Shown: positions 1 through 7,000 of the stretch, piece by piece
Numbering within the stretch: position 1 is the stretch's first letter
Layout: every line of letters begins with the position of its first letter
Assembly (NCBI GenBank): GCA_905372155.1
Contig: CAJPNZ010000045.1
Coordinates: forward strand, 1 to 21,771
Direction of reading: 5' to 3'
Source of the DNA: Propionibacteriaceae bacterium
GTDB taxonomy: Bacteria > Actinomycetota > Actinomycetes > Propionibacteriales > Propionibacteriaceae
Length of the DNA stretch: 21,771 nt
Made by a program: the position numbers and the translations under genes
The notes under the pieces: generated by a model
The model's database searches: none
Told to the model about the DNA's origin: nothing
What the model saw: only the letters and a program-made list of their open reading frames with translations

Positions 1-54
1 CTCGAGGCAAAACGATAGTTTGGGGAAATCAAAACGCCCCTATGAATAAGCCTC
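1..54. mobile_element. Partial insertion-sequence end (element continues left of the window)
   Basis: Bases 38-54 read CCCTATGAATAAGCCTC, the exact reverse complement of 21717-21733 at the other edge of the window. There the repeat abuts the point where a duplicated toxin cassette is broken, so GAGGCTTATT is the outer end of the element. By that logic base 54 is an outer end and the element body lies to the left, outside the window. The stretch is also less GC-rich than the surrounding genes. No transposase sequence is visible and I cannot name the IS family. Confidence 0.45.
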
Positions 55-174
55 AATATATGCATAAAAATCCCACTTTTTCCATCCGTACTGCATTTGC
101 AAGAAAGCTTCCCAAATCAAACCCTATGGCAGCTCAAGATTTTTCAGAAACTGAAAAACTTTAGGCTAGCGGCA

Positions 175-191
175 TGAGGCTTATTTACAGG
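175..191. repeat. Degenerate copy of the IS terminal repeat
   Basis: TGAGGCTTATTTACAGG is an imperfect inverted match to 39-55 (CCTATGAATAAGCCTCA): the GAGGCTTATT core is identical and the outer six bases differ at two positions. It may be a decayed left end of a second element reading to the right, or with 39-55 it may bound a ~150-bp AT-rich miniature element. The 120 bases between the two repeats contain no gene. Confidence 0.35.
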
Positions 192-288
192 CGGCGCATC
201 AATCTCTGAACCCCCTAGCCAAGGCGCGCTTGAGGATGGCTGCAAAAGTGACACCGCGCCCAGATCTACGACACTTTAGAGCTTAAAG

Positions 289-324
289 TATAGTCAGAGG
301 CGGAAGAGCGATACCTTGAGGAGG
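289..324 (+). promoter_or_regulatory. -10 box and ribosome binding site of the Fic gene
   Basis: TATAGT at 289-294 is a good -10 hexamer; I see no convincing -35. AGGAGG at 319-324 lies 5 nt before the GTG at 330 and fixes that start. Intact initiation signals suggest the frameshifts downstream are recent or are reading errors. Confidence 0.55.
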
Positions 325-329
325 GACGA

Positions 330-1881
330 GTGGGACAGTGGGTCACGCGCTCCTGGCAGAGCACCCACGAGGGTGGCCTGCGCCGTCGAGATCGTCGCTC
401 CGGTGAGTACGTTGCCTACGTCCCCGATCCCCTCGTGGGCGTTGGTCTCGCACTGACCCCTGATACAGAAGGTTTGGCGGCTCAGGCGGAGGCTCGCGCG
501 CGAGCCGTGAATGCGTCACCGGATTTGGTGCGCATCGGAAGGTTTCTCCTGCGCAGCGAGGCGATCGCATCTTCCCGGATCGAGGGGATAGCACCATCGG
601 CCCACAAGATTGCCCTGGCGGAACTGGGCAGCAGGAGGAGATCAAGGGGCTGAGCGAGCAAGCCCGCTCCGTCGCGCACAACATGACTCTCGTGCGCAGG
701 GCTGTGGAGGAACTCTCGGACTCCCACCCCATGACACGCGAACACCTGGTGGCTCTTCACCGCAGCCTGGTACCGGATTCACCGGAACATCACGGCATCC
801 GCGTGATCCAGAACTGGATGGGGGGTCCTCGTACCATCCGCTGGATGCCGACTTCGTGCCTCCGCCAGCCGATCTTGCCCCATCACTGATCGACGACCTC
901 CTGGAATACCTCAACGGCGCAACCCACGCCCCACTCATCCAGGCTGCGCTCGTGCACGCTCAACTCGAGACGATTCACCCTTTCACCGACGGAAATGGCC
1001 GCGTTGGCCGGGCCCTCATTCACGCGACGCTGGCACGCCGAGGCCTGCTCACCGGGCTGGTTCTACCAACGAGTCTCGTCCTGGCAACGCTCGGCGACAG
1101 GTATGTTGAAGCACTGTCCCTGTTTCGTGAACCCATGGATGGGAATCCGAGCGGCAGCGCTGCGCAGAACATTCCCGGGACCGGGCGCGATGCATGGATC
1201 GCTTTCTTCCTCAAAGCCGTCATGATTGCCTGCGATCAGGCGGAACAGATCTCCGCTGAGCTGGCCGATCTCCGGGAGGAATGGAACGAGGACCTTCAGC
1301 ACTGGGCCAGTCACAGAAATGCGAGTCGCTCTCAGCAGAAAGATTCGGCAGCGCTACGGATCCTGGAGGACCTGCCGGGCACCCTCGTCCTCACAATCAC
1401 AACGGCTTCAAGAATCCATGGCATCTCGCGCACGGCCGCGTCCCGGGGCCTGGAGACTCTGCGGGCCGCCGGTATCCTGACGACAGAATCGGTGGGCGGG
1501 GGTCGACGGGCCTACACGGCGCGCAGCGTCCTGGACGTGATCATCTGGGCGGAACGCCACTTGGCGAGCGCACACTTCGATACCCGCGTCTCCCCGCCAA
1601 CGCGCCCCGTCCCCGAACCAGTTCCCGCGCCCGGGATACCGGAAAAATCCCGGTTGTGCAGCACTCAACTCCAAAAAGTCTCTTTCAGGGCCAAAAACAG
1701 CGTTGAGTGCTGCACAACCGGGGGCCTCCCTCAACCAAGCACGGTTTCCGCGACACTGCCCACAGCCACCACCCCTTTGGTCCTACTCATCCATGTCGGT
1801 GTAGTCGCTTTGTTCACCATCGGAAGCACCGCCAGCCGACATCGCGCACGTACCCGCCGAGCTCCGAGAACTGATGTTTGA
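330..1881 (+). pseudogene. Fic family AMP-transferase (class II), two frameshifts
   Basis: Fic proteins transfer AMP (or related groups) to target hydroxyl residues. Three successive frames rebuild one protein. The first (330 to ~628) carries SSRIEG (around 565-590), which fits the class II autoinhibitory (S/T)xxxE(G/N) motif. The second (~629-825) continues after a one-base loss near 627-630. The third starts after a one-base loss in the G6 run at 820-825 and holds the catalytic core HPFTDGNGRVGR at 976-1011, matching HPFx(D/E)GNGRxxR. A winged-helix-like C-terminal region follows to ~1590. The natural end is probably near 1600; the open frame then runs through a 21-bp inverted repeat to the stop at 1881, and that tail looks non-native. 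The catalytic and inhibitory motifs are both intact. No separate antitoxin gene is adjacent, as expected for class II. Family assignment is firm; whether it is a true pseudogene or has sequencing indels is open. Confidence 0.85.
1649..1722. repeat. 21-bp perfect inverted repeat with 32-nt loop
   Basis: Arms 1649-1669 and 1702-1722 are exact reverse complements; each contains GTTGTGCAGCACTCAAC or its complement. The loop has A- and T-rich patches. As RNA it would fold into a very stable stem. It sits in the abnormal C-terminal tail of the Fic frame, so it is either a strong terminator whose upstream stop was lost or an inserted repetitive element. From here to 2048 I see no gene. Confidence 0.7.
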
Positions 1882-2048
1882 TCCTGTGTCCAGCCATGAC
1901 CTCTCAAATCCCTGTGCCGGGCAGATTGGCCGCATCGCTTGGTTGCGTCGATTCCGTTAGTCATTGACGGCGTGCTCGAGACACACGTCATCGCATCTCC
2001 CGGAGAAGCGGTGAAAGCGGATGACCAGGACCCGCTCAGATCAGCGGG

Positions 2049-2558
2049 TCACAGCTGCTTGAAGTACCGGGCGACGGGCCAGCGCTCGTAGCCCATCGCC
2101 TCGTAGGTGGCGCGCGCCGGGGCATGGCCCACGTCTCCGCCGGTCTCGACCATGACCATCCGCATCCCGACCCGCCTGGCGCGTTCGTGCGCATGCTCCA
2201 TCAGCGTCCGCCCAATGCCTTCGCGCTGATGCGCGGGATCGACACACAGGATGTATACCTCGCCCATGGAGTCCTCGGGGTGAATTCGGGTGCAGACCCA
2301 CCCGGAGATCTCGTCGTCGACGAGCGCGACGTCGCAGTTTCCCGTTTCTTCGTCGAGGACCAGGGCGAGGTCTGCTCTCTGACGAACATCCCACCCATCC
2401 GGGTAGAAGTTGTCATACACGAAACGAGGCACGAAACCGCGGTCGAGGTCATCGCGCATCGCCTCGAAAACCGCGTCCCACGCGCGAATCGACAGGTCGA
2501 GAAGCCGTTCACGCATCGCGGCCTCGTAGGGCACGATTCTCACGTCGGAAGCAGTCAC
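2049..2558 (-). CDS. GNAT family N-acetyltransferase
   Basis: A 169-aa protein with the GNAT fold, expected to transfer an acetyl group from acetyl-CoA to an amine; the substrate cannot be told from sequence. The acetyl-CoA binding motif A is VDPAHQREGIGRTLMEHA (around residues 110-128), following strand YILCV. The C-terminal part has the usual ATYEAMGYERW segment, in which the Tyr is often the general acid. The N-terminal ~70 residues (FVYDNFYPDGWDVRQ) are acceptor-side sequence. Length is typical of a single-domain GNAT. The start is GTG at 2558; a TAGGCT -10 box 7 nt upstream suggests a leaderless transcript. It is transcribed alone, downstream of higBA on the same strand. Confidence 0.88.
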   Translation of the reverse strand: MTASDVRIVPYEAAMRERLLDLSIRAWDAVFEAMRDDLDRGFVPRFVYDNFYPDGWDVRQRADLALVLDEETGNCDVALVDDEISGWVCTRIHPEDSMGEVYILCVDPAHQREGIGRTLMEHAHERARRVGMRMVMVETGGDVGHAPARATYEAMGYERWPVARYFKQL

Positions 2559-2565
2559 TGGTCAG

Positions 2566-2571
2566 AGCCTA
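2566..2571 (-). promoter_or_regulatory. -10 box, leaderless start of the GNAT gene
   Basis: On the minus strand TAGGCT lies 7 nt before the GTG start, and no Shine-Dalgarno sequence is seen. This spacing would place transcription start at or next to the start codon. Confidence 0.4.
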
Positions 2572-2602
2572 CTGTTGCTCGGGTCCAACCATCGGACAAC
2601 GA

Positions 2603-2902
2603 TCATGCGACAGATCCCAGAGGCTGAATCTTGTCCAGCTCATCGCCCAGTGCATCCTTCCCGATTTCGAGATCGTAGTGCGATTGCAAGTTGACCCAGA
2701 ATTGCGGATTCATCCCGAAGAAGCGTCCCAGCCGCAATGCCGTATCAGCCGTGATCCGACGCGCGCCGTGCACAATCTCGTTGATTCGGCGGGGCGGCAC
2801 CCCAATGGAGATCGCGAGCCGATGCTGAGTAATGCCCATCGGATTCAGGAACTCCTCCATGAGGATTTCTCCTGGATGAACAGGAGCCATTTTGTTGTCC
2901 AT
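2603..2902 (-). CDS. higA: HigA antitoxin, XRE-type HTH
   Basis: A 99-aa antitoxin and autorepressor of a HigBA module. The family hallmark HPGEILMEEF is at residues 9-18, followed by the helix-turn-helix GITQHRLAISIGVPPRRINE and IVHGARRITADTALRLGRFF. The C-terminal segment FWVNLQSHYDLEI is characteristic of HigA proteins (VapI/HigA group). The ATG at 2902 is preceded by AGGAGG with 6-nt spacing. It starts 10 nt after the higB stop, so the two are co-transcribed in toxin-first order, as is usual for hig loci. HigA is expected to bind HigB and, as a dimer, the palindromes upstream of higB. Confidence 0.95.
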   Translation of the reverse strand: MDNKMAPVHPGEILMEEFLNPMGITQHRLAISIGVPPRRINEIVHGARRITADTALRLGRFFGMNPQFWVNLQSHYDLEIGKDALGDELDKIQPLGSVA

Positions 2903-2912
2903 TCCGAGCCTC

Positions 2913-3194
2913 CTAATGGTAGTCCATGATCTCAATTCCGCTCGGGTCCGCCGAGGTCCACACGAAACATATCCGCCACTGGTCATTGATCCTGATGCTG
3001 TGCTGACCGATTCGGGCTCCCTTGAGCGCCTCCAGCCGGTTACCCGGCGGCACTCGAAGCTCGTCGAGTTCGTGGACGGCATCCAACAACCACAACTTGA
3101 TGAGCGCCTTCCTGTGGAGACGAGGATCAAGGCGCTTGACGCGCTGCCTTTGGAACAGTCGCTCAGCGTCGCGATCGGCGAAAGAGACGATCAT
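2913..3194 (-). CDS. higB: HigB toxin, RelE/ParE superfamily mRNA interferase
   Basis: A 93-aa toxin expected to cleave translated mRNA on the ribosome. Family features visible are the N-terminal FADRDAERLFQ, the central DPRLHRKALIKLWLLD helix, LRVPPGNRLEALKG, and IRINDQWRICFVW near residues 67-80, whose Arg and Trp/Arg cluster is the conserved RelE-like core. The C-terminus GIEIMDYH carries the basic/aromatic end typical of HigB (graT-like) proteins. Length is typical. The ATG at 3194 is the first codon after the promoter with almost no leader. It is the first gene of a two-gene operon with higA. Confidence 0.95.
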   Translation of the reverse strand: MIVSFADRDAERLFQRQRVKRLDPRLHRKALIKLWLLDAVHELDELRVPPGNRLEALKGARIGQHSIRINDQWRICFVWTSADPSGIEIMDYH

Positions 3195-3202
3195 GCACTC
3201 AA

Positions 3203-3238
3203 AGTATACCGAGGAGCGTTATTAACGCCAAACGTTAA
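3203..3238 (-). promoter_or_regulatory. higBA promoter and HigA operator
   Basis: On the minus strand: -35 TTGGCG (3226-3231), a 17-nt spacer, and -10 TATACT (3203-3208), about 8 nt before the higB ATG. Overlapping it are two inverted repeats: CGTTA-T-TAACG at 3217-3227 and TTAACG-5nt-CGTTAA at 3222-3238. Both share the TAACG half-site and cover the spacer and -35, as expected for autorepression by HigA. Assignment to HigA is inferred from position. Confidence 0.7.
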
Positions 3239-3485
3239 ACTTGGCTCTCACTGCAACCCACCCTCCACCCACTCAACACCGGCAGGTTCAAACCCCTGCC
3301 CCACTCGCTCCTGTGAAGAGCCCGATTCGTCCTTTCCGTGATGGCAACGGGCGCCCTGTAGACAGTCTTTCTGGGCCGCGACGGCGTCCTTCGAGCCAGT
3401 TTCCTCCAGCGGTGGGAAGTGGGTGGGACGCAACACGGACGGCTACTATGCGCTTCTTGCCGGGGTCAGGCAAGGCGGCTGGAAG

Positions 3486-3491
3486 TAGACT
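3486..3491 (+). promoter_or_regulatory. -10 box, leaderless start of the NTPase/TPR operon
   Basis: TAGACT ends 7 nt before the ATG at 3499 and no Shine-Dalgarno sequence precedes that ATG, so a leaderless transcript is likely. No clear -35 at the standard distance. Confidence 0.4.
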
Positions 3492-3498
3492 GCCCGGC

Positions 3499-4800
3499 AT
3501 GACGTTCCAACCCGCGCAGTCCCTGATGGAGGCGCTGCAGAGTCTGGAGTTCGACGAGGCCCTGAACCACGGCGACCCTCGATTCGTCGACACCCAGCAG
3601 GCACGCGGCTCCGAGCAGACCAGGCGACGCCTGGCGCGGAAACTGGGGTGGGACCCAGAAACCGACGCGTTTTTCCCAGCAACCACCAAGCACGTGTTGT
3701 TCTTCGGCCACATCGGCAGCGGCAAGACCACGGAGCTCAGGCAGTACCTGGACCGGTTCACCGCGTCCGGCCACTACCTGCCGGTCGAGGTCAACGTCCT
3801 CACTCTGCTCGACAGCAACAACCTCGCCTACAGCGAGGTGCTGATGGCGATGGCGGAGCGTCTGCTCCAGGAACTCAAAGCCAAAGGCATCAAGGTGCCG
3901 GACGCGTCCCTCAATCCCATCCAGGAGTGGTTCGCCAGCAGCACCCGGGTGAGGGAGATGTTCACGGAAGCCGGGGTGGGAGCGGAGGCGAGCGTCGAAC
4001 TCGGCGGCGGGCTCCCCGGGCTGCTCAGGCTGATCTCTCGGGTGACCTCGTCCTTCAAGACAGGCGCGTCGACCAAGGACGCGATGCGCATCGAGATCCG
4101 CAACCGTTTCACCCAGCTCGCCGGCGCTTTCAACGCGCTCATCAGGAGCGCAGAGAAGTCCCTGGACGGTCGCCGGATCGTCTTTCTCATCGACGGCACG
4201 GACAAGCTGCGGGGCAAGGACACGGAAGACTTCTTCATCTACGACGCCGAGCAGTTGTTGACCATAGCCACGTTGGCAATCTATACCGCCCCGCTCCAGT
4301 TGAAGTACGACGGCAGGATCGGCGGCAAACTGGACGCCGATCTCGTGCTGCCCATGATCAAGCTCTACGAACGCACCACCACGCGCTGCGAGGCCGGCTG
4401 GACCGCCATGCGAGAGATCCTTCTGCGGCGGGCCGATGAGACGCTCTTCGAATCCGATGAGGCGATCCGGCTTCTCGTCGAGCATTCCGGCGGCCATCCC
4501 CGCGAGTTGCTGCACCTGCTCCGTCTCTGCTGCGAGCTGGCCCCCGGCGAGGTGATCGACCACGCGACCGCCCGGGCCGCCATCGGTCGTCTCGCAGCCG
4601 ATTACCGTCGCTGGCTGACCCCGGAGGACTACGCCCTGCTCTGTGAGATCGATCGAACTCCCGAGCACGGCGGGAACGACGAACGAGCCCAGCGGCTGCT
4701 GCACCGCTTGGCGCTCATGGAGTACAACGACGGAAGTTGGCGCCGCAGCCATCCCGTGATCCGCACCCTGGAGGGGTACGTCAGGGCCGCGGCTCAATGA
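3499..4800 (+). CDS. P-loop NTPase, STAND/AAA-like, first gene of NTPase-TPR operon
   Basis: A 433-aa ATPase. Walker A is GHIGSGKTT (around residues 74-82) after the strand KHVLFF; Walker B is RRIVFLIDGTDKL (around 228-240), with the acidic pair inside DGTD. A late HSGGHPRELLHLLRLCC helix resembles the sensor/winged-helix transition in STAND and Orc/Cdc6-like NTPases, and the last ~80 residues look like a winged helix (LTPEDYALLCEI, LLHRLALMEYNDGSWRRSHPV). No transmembrane segment or catalytic effector domain is obvious. The frame is open upstream to 3241, but ATG 3499 has the TAGACT -10 box and begins the conserved part. It overlaps the next gene by 4 nt (ATGA), so the two products are probably made together and may interact. 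I infer a signalling or conflict role from the gene pair; the biochemical partner is unknown. Confidence 0.85.
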   Translation: MTFQPAQSLMEALQSLEFDEALNHGDPRFVDTQQARGSEQTRRRLARKLGWDPETDAFFPATTKHVLFFGHIGSGKTTELRQYLDRFTASGHYLPVEVNVLTLLDSNNLAYSEVLMAMAERLLQELKAKGIKVPDASLNPIQEWFASSTRVREMFTEAGVGAEASVELGGGLPGLLRLISRVTSSFKTGASTKDAMRIEIRNRFTQLAGAFNALIRSAEKSLDGRRIVFLIDGTDKLRGKDTEDFFIYDAEQLLTIATLAIYTAPLQLKYDGRIGGKLDADLVLPMIKLYERTTTRCEAGWTAMREILLRRADETLFESDEAIRLLVEHSGGHPRELLHLLRLCCELAPGEVIDHATARAAIGRLAADYRRWLTPEDYALLCEIDRTPEHGGNDERAQRLLHRLALMEYNDGSWRRSHPVIRTLEGYVRAAAQ

Positions 4801-6515
4801 CCGAGGGGCCAGCTTTCGGCGCCGAACTGGGCCGGCTCGCGCGGGCGGTCGGCCACGGGCCGGATTTTCAGATCCTCATCGTGGAGGCCGTCGCGGACGA
4901 GGCCAGGAGGATGGCGCGGGAGGCCATTGATCATGCGGCTGAGGAACGAGGCCTCCGCGTGGCCGAGGTGTGTTGGGATCCCGCCGCCGATGCGGAGGGC
5001 CTGGAGCGGCTGATCGTTACAACGGCAGCCGATGCCGATCTGATCCACTTGTCCGGCGCCTCGGATTGGCTCACCCCCGAGCGGTGGCAGGGACTCAACA
5101 TCCGCCGGGACCGCCTGGCAGAGAGCGCCCGTGCCCGCCTGGTGTGGTGGCTCCATCCGCGAAACGTTGCGGAAATGGCAACCCAGGCGCCGGACCTGTG
5201 GGCCTGGCGGGGCGGCGTCTATTCCTTCCTCAACGTCGCCTCGCCCGGCGTCTCGCCGCTCACGAGCTTCGACTTTCCCCATGAGACCCGGGTCAACCGA
5301 GCCGACCCAGAGCCACGCCGCAAACGGATCCGCGAGATTCGGACGTGGCTCGAAGGCACCCCCCAGCCAGAACTGGTCTACGAGGTGGCGCGGGAGTGGG
5401 GAGACCTGGCGCTCAGCCTCGGCGAGTTCGACGAGGCCCGCCACGCATACCGGGACATCTCCCTGCCCGCCGCCCGACTGCACCACACGGCGCGGGAGGT
5501 GCTCGCCATGAAGAATGCGCTGGCGACGGTCGCCACAGAGGCTGGCGACTTCGGCGGCGCCATTGAGATTCTCGAGGACGCGGCGGAAGAGTCGGAGCGA
5601 ATCCTCGGCGCCGACCACCCCGATACCCTCCGCGCCCGCAACAACCTCGCCCTCGCCTACCGGGCAGCGGGCCGACTCAACGATGCCATCCCGCTACACG
5701 AGGAAACCCTCACGGCCCTGGCCCGAATCCTCGGACCCAACCACCCCAACGCCCTCACCAGCCGCAACAACCTCGCTTTCACTTACCGGGCAGCGGGCCG
5801 AGTCAACGAAGCCATCCCACTCTTCGAAGAAACCCTCGAAGCCCGAACCCAAATCCTCGGACCCAACCACCCCGACACCCTCATCAGCCGCAACAACCTT
5901 GCCGACGCTTACCGGGCTGCGGGCCGAGTCAACGACGCCATCCCACTCTTCGAAGAAACCCTCAAAGCCCAAACCCAAATCCTCGGACCCAACCACCCCC
6001 ACACCCTCGCAATCCGCAACAACCTCGCCACCGCCTACCAGAAAGCGGACCGACTCAACGAAGCCATCCCGCTCTTCGAAGAAACCCTCGAAACCCGAAC
6101 CCGAATCCTCGGGCCCAACCACCCCGGCACCCTCGGCTCCCGCAACAATCTCGCCAATGCCTACCAGGCCGCGGGCCGACTCAACGACGCCATCCCTCTA
6201 CACGAGGAAACCCTCACAGCCCTAACCCAAATCCTCGGACCCAACCACCCCGACACCCTCAACTCCCGCGACAACCTTGCCCTCGCCTACCAAGATGCAG
6301 GCCGGTTCAACGACGCCTTCCCACTCTTCGAAGAAACCCTCAAAGCCCAAACCCAAATCCTCGGACCCGACCACCCCCACACCCTCGCAATCCGCATCGA
6401 CCTCGCCACCGCCTACCAGAAAGCGGGCCGACTCAACGATGCCATCCCACTTTTCAAGGAAATTCTCGAAACTCGGGCCCGAATCCTCGGCACCGACCAC
6501 CCCGACTCTGACTAG
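4797..6515 (+). CDS. Kinesin-light-chain-type TPR protein, C-terminus frameshifted
   Basis: A 572-aa protein with three parts. Residues 1-~165 form an alpha/beta domain (DFQILIVEAVADEARRMA, LIHLSGASDWL, LVWWLHPRNVAEMATQAPDL) that I recall from TPR proteins paired with NTPases but cannot name. Residues ~166-268 are helical TPR-like hairpins (ELVYEVAREWGDLALSLGEF). Residues 269-562 are seven 42-aa TPR units of consensus ILGPNHPDTLxSRNNLAxAY, the kinesin-light-chain type, followed by ten residues of an eighth. No N-terminal catalytic motif is recognisable. TPRs of this kind bind peptides or partner proteins, so this is plausibly the sensor or adaptor of the upstream NTPase, to which it is coupled by an ATGA overlap. 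Repeat 8 stops at 6515, while its continuation TSHNNLAMACAAADK is readable in another frame to 6594, showing a small deletion near 6505-6510. Confidence 0.88.
   Translation: MTEGPAFGAELGRLARAVGHGPDFQILIVEAVADEARRMAREAIDHAAEERGLRVAEVCWDPAADAEGLERLIVTTAADADLIHLSGASDWLTPERWQGLNIRRDRLAESARARLVWWLHPRNVAEMATQAPDLWAWRGGVYSFLNVASPGVSPLTSFDFPHETRVNRADPEPRRKRIREIRTWLEGTPQPELVYEVAREWGDLALSLGEFDEARHAYRDISLPAARLHHTAREVLAMKNALATVATEAGDFGGAIEILEDAAEESERILGADHPDTLRARNNLALAYRAAGRLNDAIPLHEETLTALARILGPNHPNALTSRNNLAFTYRAAGRVNEAIPLFEETLEARTQILGPNHPDTLISRNNLADAYRAAGRVNDAIPLFEETLKAQTQILGPNHPHTLAIRNNLATAYQKADRLNEAIPLFEETLETRTRILGPNHPGTLGSRNNLANAYQAAGRLNDAIPLHEETLTALTQILGPNHPDTLNSRDNLALAYQDAGRFNDAFPLFEETLKAQTQILGPDHPHTLAIRIDLATAYQKAGRLNDAIPLFKEILETRARILGTDHPDSD
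5601..6515 (+). repeat. 126-bp tandem repeats encoding TPR units
   Basis: Seven full 126-bp units start at 5601, 5727, 5853, 5979, 6105, 6231 and 6357; the eighth is truncated. Units 3 and 4 resemble units 6 and 7 more closely than their immediate neighbours (for example KAQTQ followed by HTLAIR), and unit 1 resembles unit 5 (HEETLTAL), pointing to duplication of a multi-unit block. The array is markedly C-rich (CCCAACCACCCC). Confidence 0.85.
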
Positions 6516-7000
6516 CCACAACAACTTAGCCATGGCATGCGCGGCAGCAGACAAACCGTTCCGACCCGAAGAGCAGCCTGGAACCTCGGCTTAGTTGCTA
6601 GACCTCTTGAGGGAGGCGCGAGGACGATACTGCGTCGCTGGAAACTAGTCTGGGAGCTACGCCAACGCATTTGTGAGGCTCATCCGTCTGTTGAAGCCCG
6701 TAGCCCAAGTTTGATGACCTCGATCCAGGGCGGAGGCTTTGAAGGCATCCATAGCGGCAGGTCACCACAGCCACTGGGAGCGCTGCCACGGCACTGCGAA
6801 TGATGCAGCTCGCCTTGATGAGGGCCCGTTGACTGGCGCAAAGGCTAAGATGGCCGGTCACATCTGGCCAACAGCACCCTCGGCCACATCACGCGAAACA
6901 CACGAATGTCTACTCGTCGCTTTCGCCACGTGACGCCAAGGCCTCCTCACACATTGAACCGGAACTCCACGTTTATCTGGCGGTTACACGACTACACTAG
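6516..7000. other. Gene-poor stretch after the TPR gene
   Basis: The first ~80 bases still encode the out-of-frame remainder of the TPR gene, to a stop at 6594. The rest (to 7000) has no frame with recognisable content, no tRNA and no strong terminator hairpin that I can see. It separates two convergent genes and is less GC-rich than the core genes. Confidence 0.5.

Larger units (their letters stand above)
3195..3498. other. Divergent intergenic region higB / NTPase gene
   Basis: This 304-nt stretch holds the higBA operator at its left end and the -10 of the NTPase gene at its right end. In between, 3281-3300 is a hairpin (GGCAGG, loop TTCAAACC, CCTGCC) that resembles a tRNA T-arm; no complete tRNA can be folded around it. 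The forward reading frame is open through here, but no start has a convincing ribosome site before 3499. Confidence 0.5.

Noticed and set aside
39..191. A ~150-bp miniature transposable element bounded by CCTATGAATAAGCCTCA and TGAGGCTTATTTACAGG
   Set aside because: The junction with the toxin cassette at 21717 shows that GAGG is the outer end of this repeat, so the two copies here face each other with their outer ends. That fits two neighbouring IS ends better than one miniature element.
1882..2048. Possible gene remnant (segment reading VPAELRELMFDP and DGVLETHVIASPGEAV)
   Set aside because: The pieces are in broken frames and I recognise no family, so a pseudogene call is not supported.
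3281..3300. tRNA-like T-arm hairpin (GGCAGG-TTCAAACC-CCTGCC)
   Set aside because: The loop is 8 nt instead of 7, and no acceptor, D or anticodon arm can be found around it. Possibly a tRNA remnant, but not callable as a tRNA gene or attachment site.
3466..4797. A 443-codon open frame on the minus strand
   Set aside because: It is antisense to the NTPase gene, whose Walker motifs are clear; the minus product has no recognisable domain and arises from high-GC codon use.
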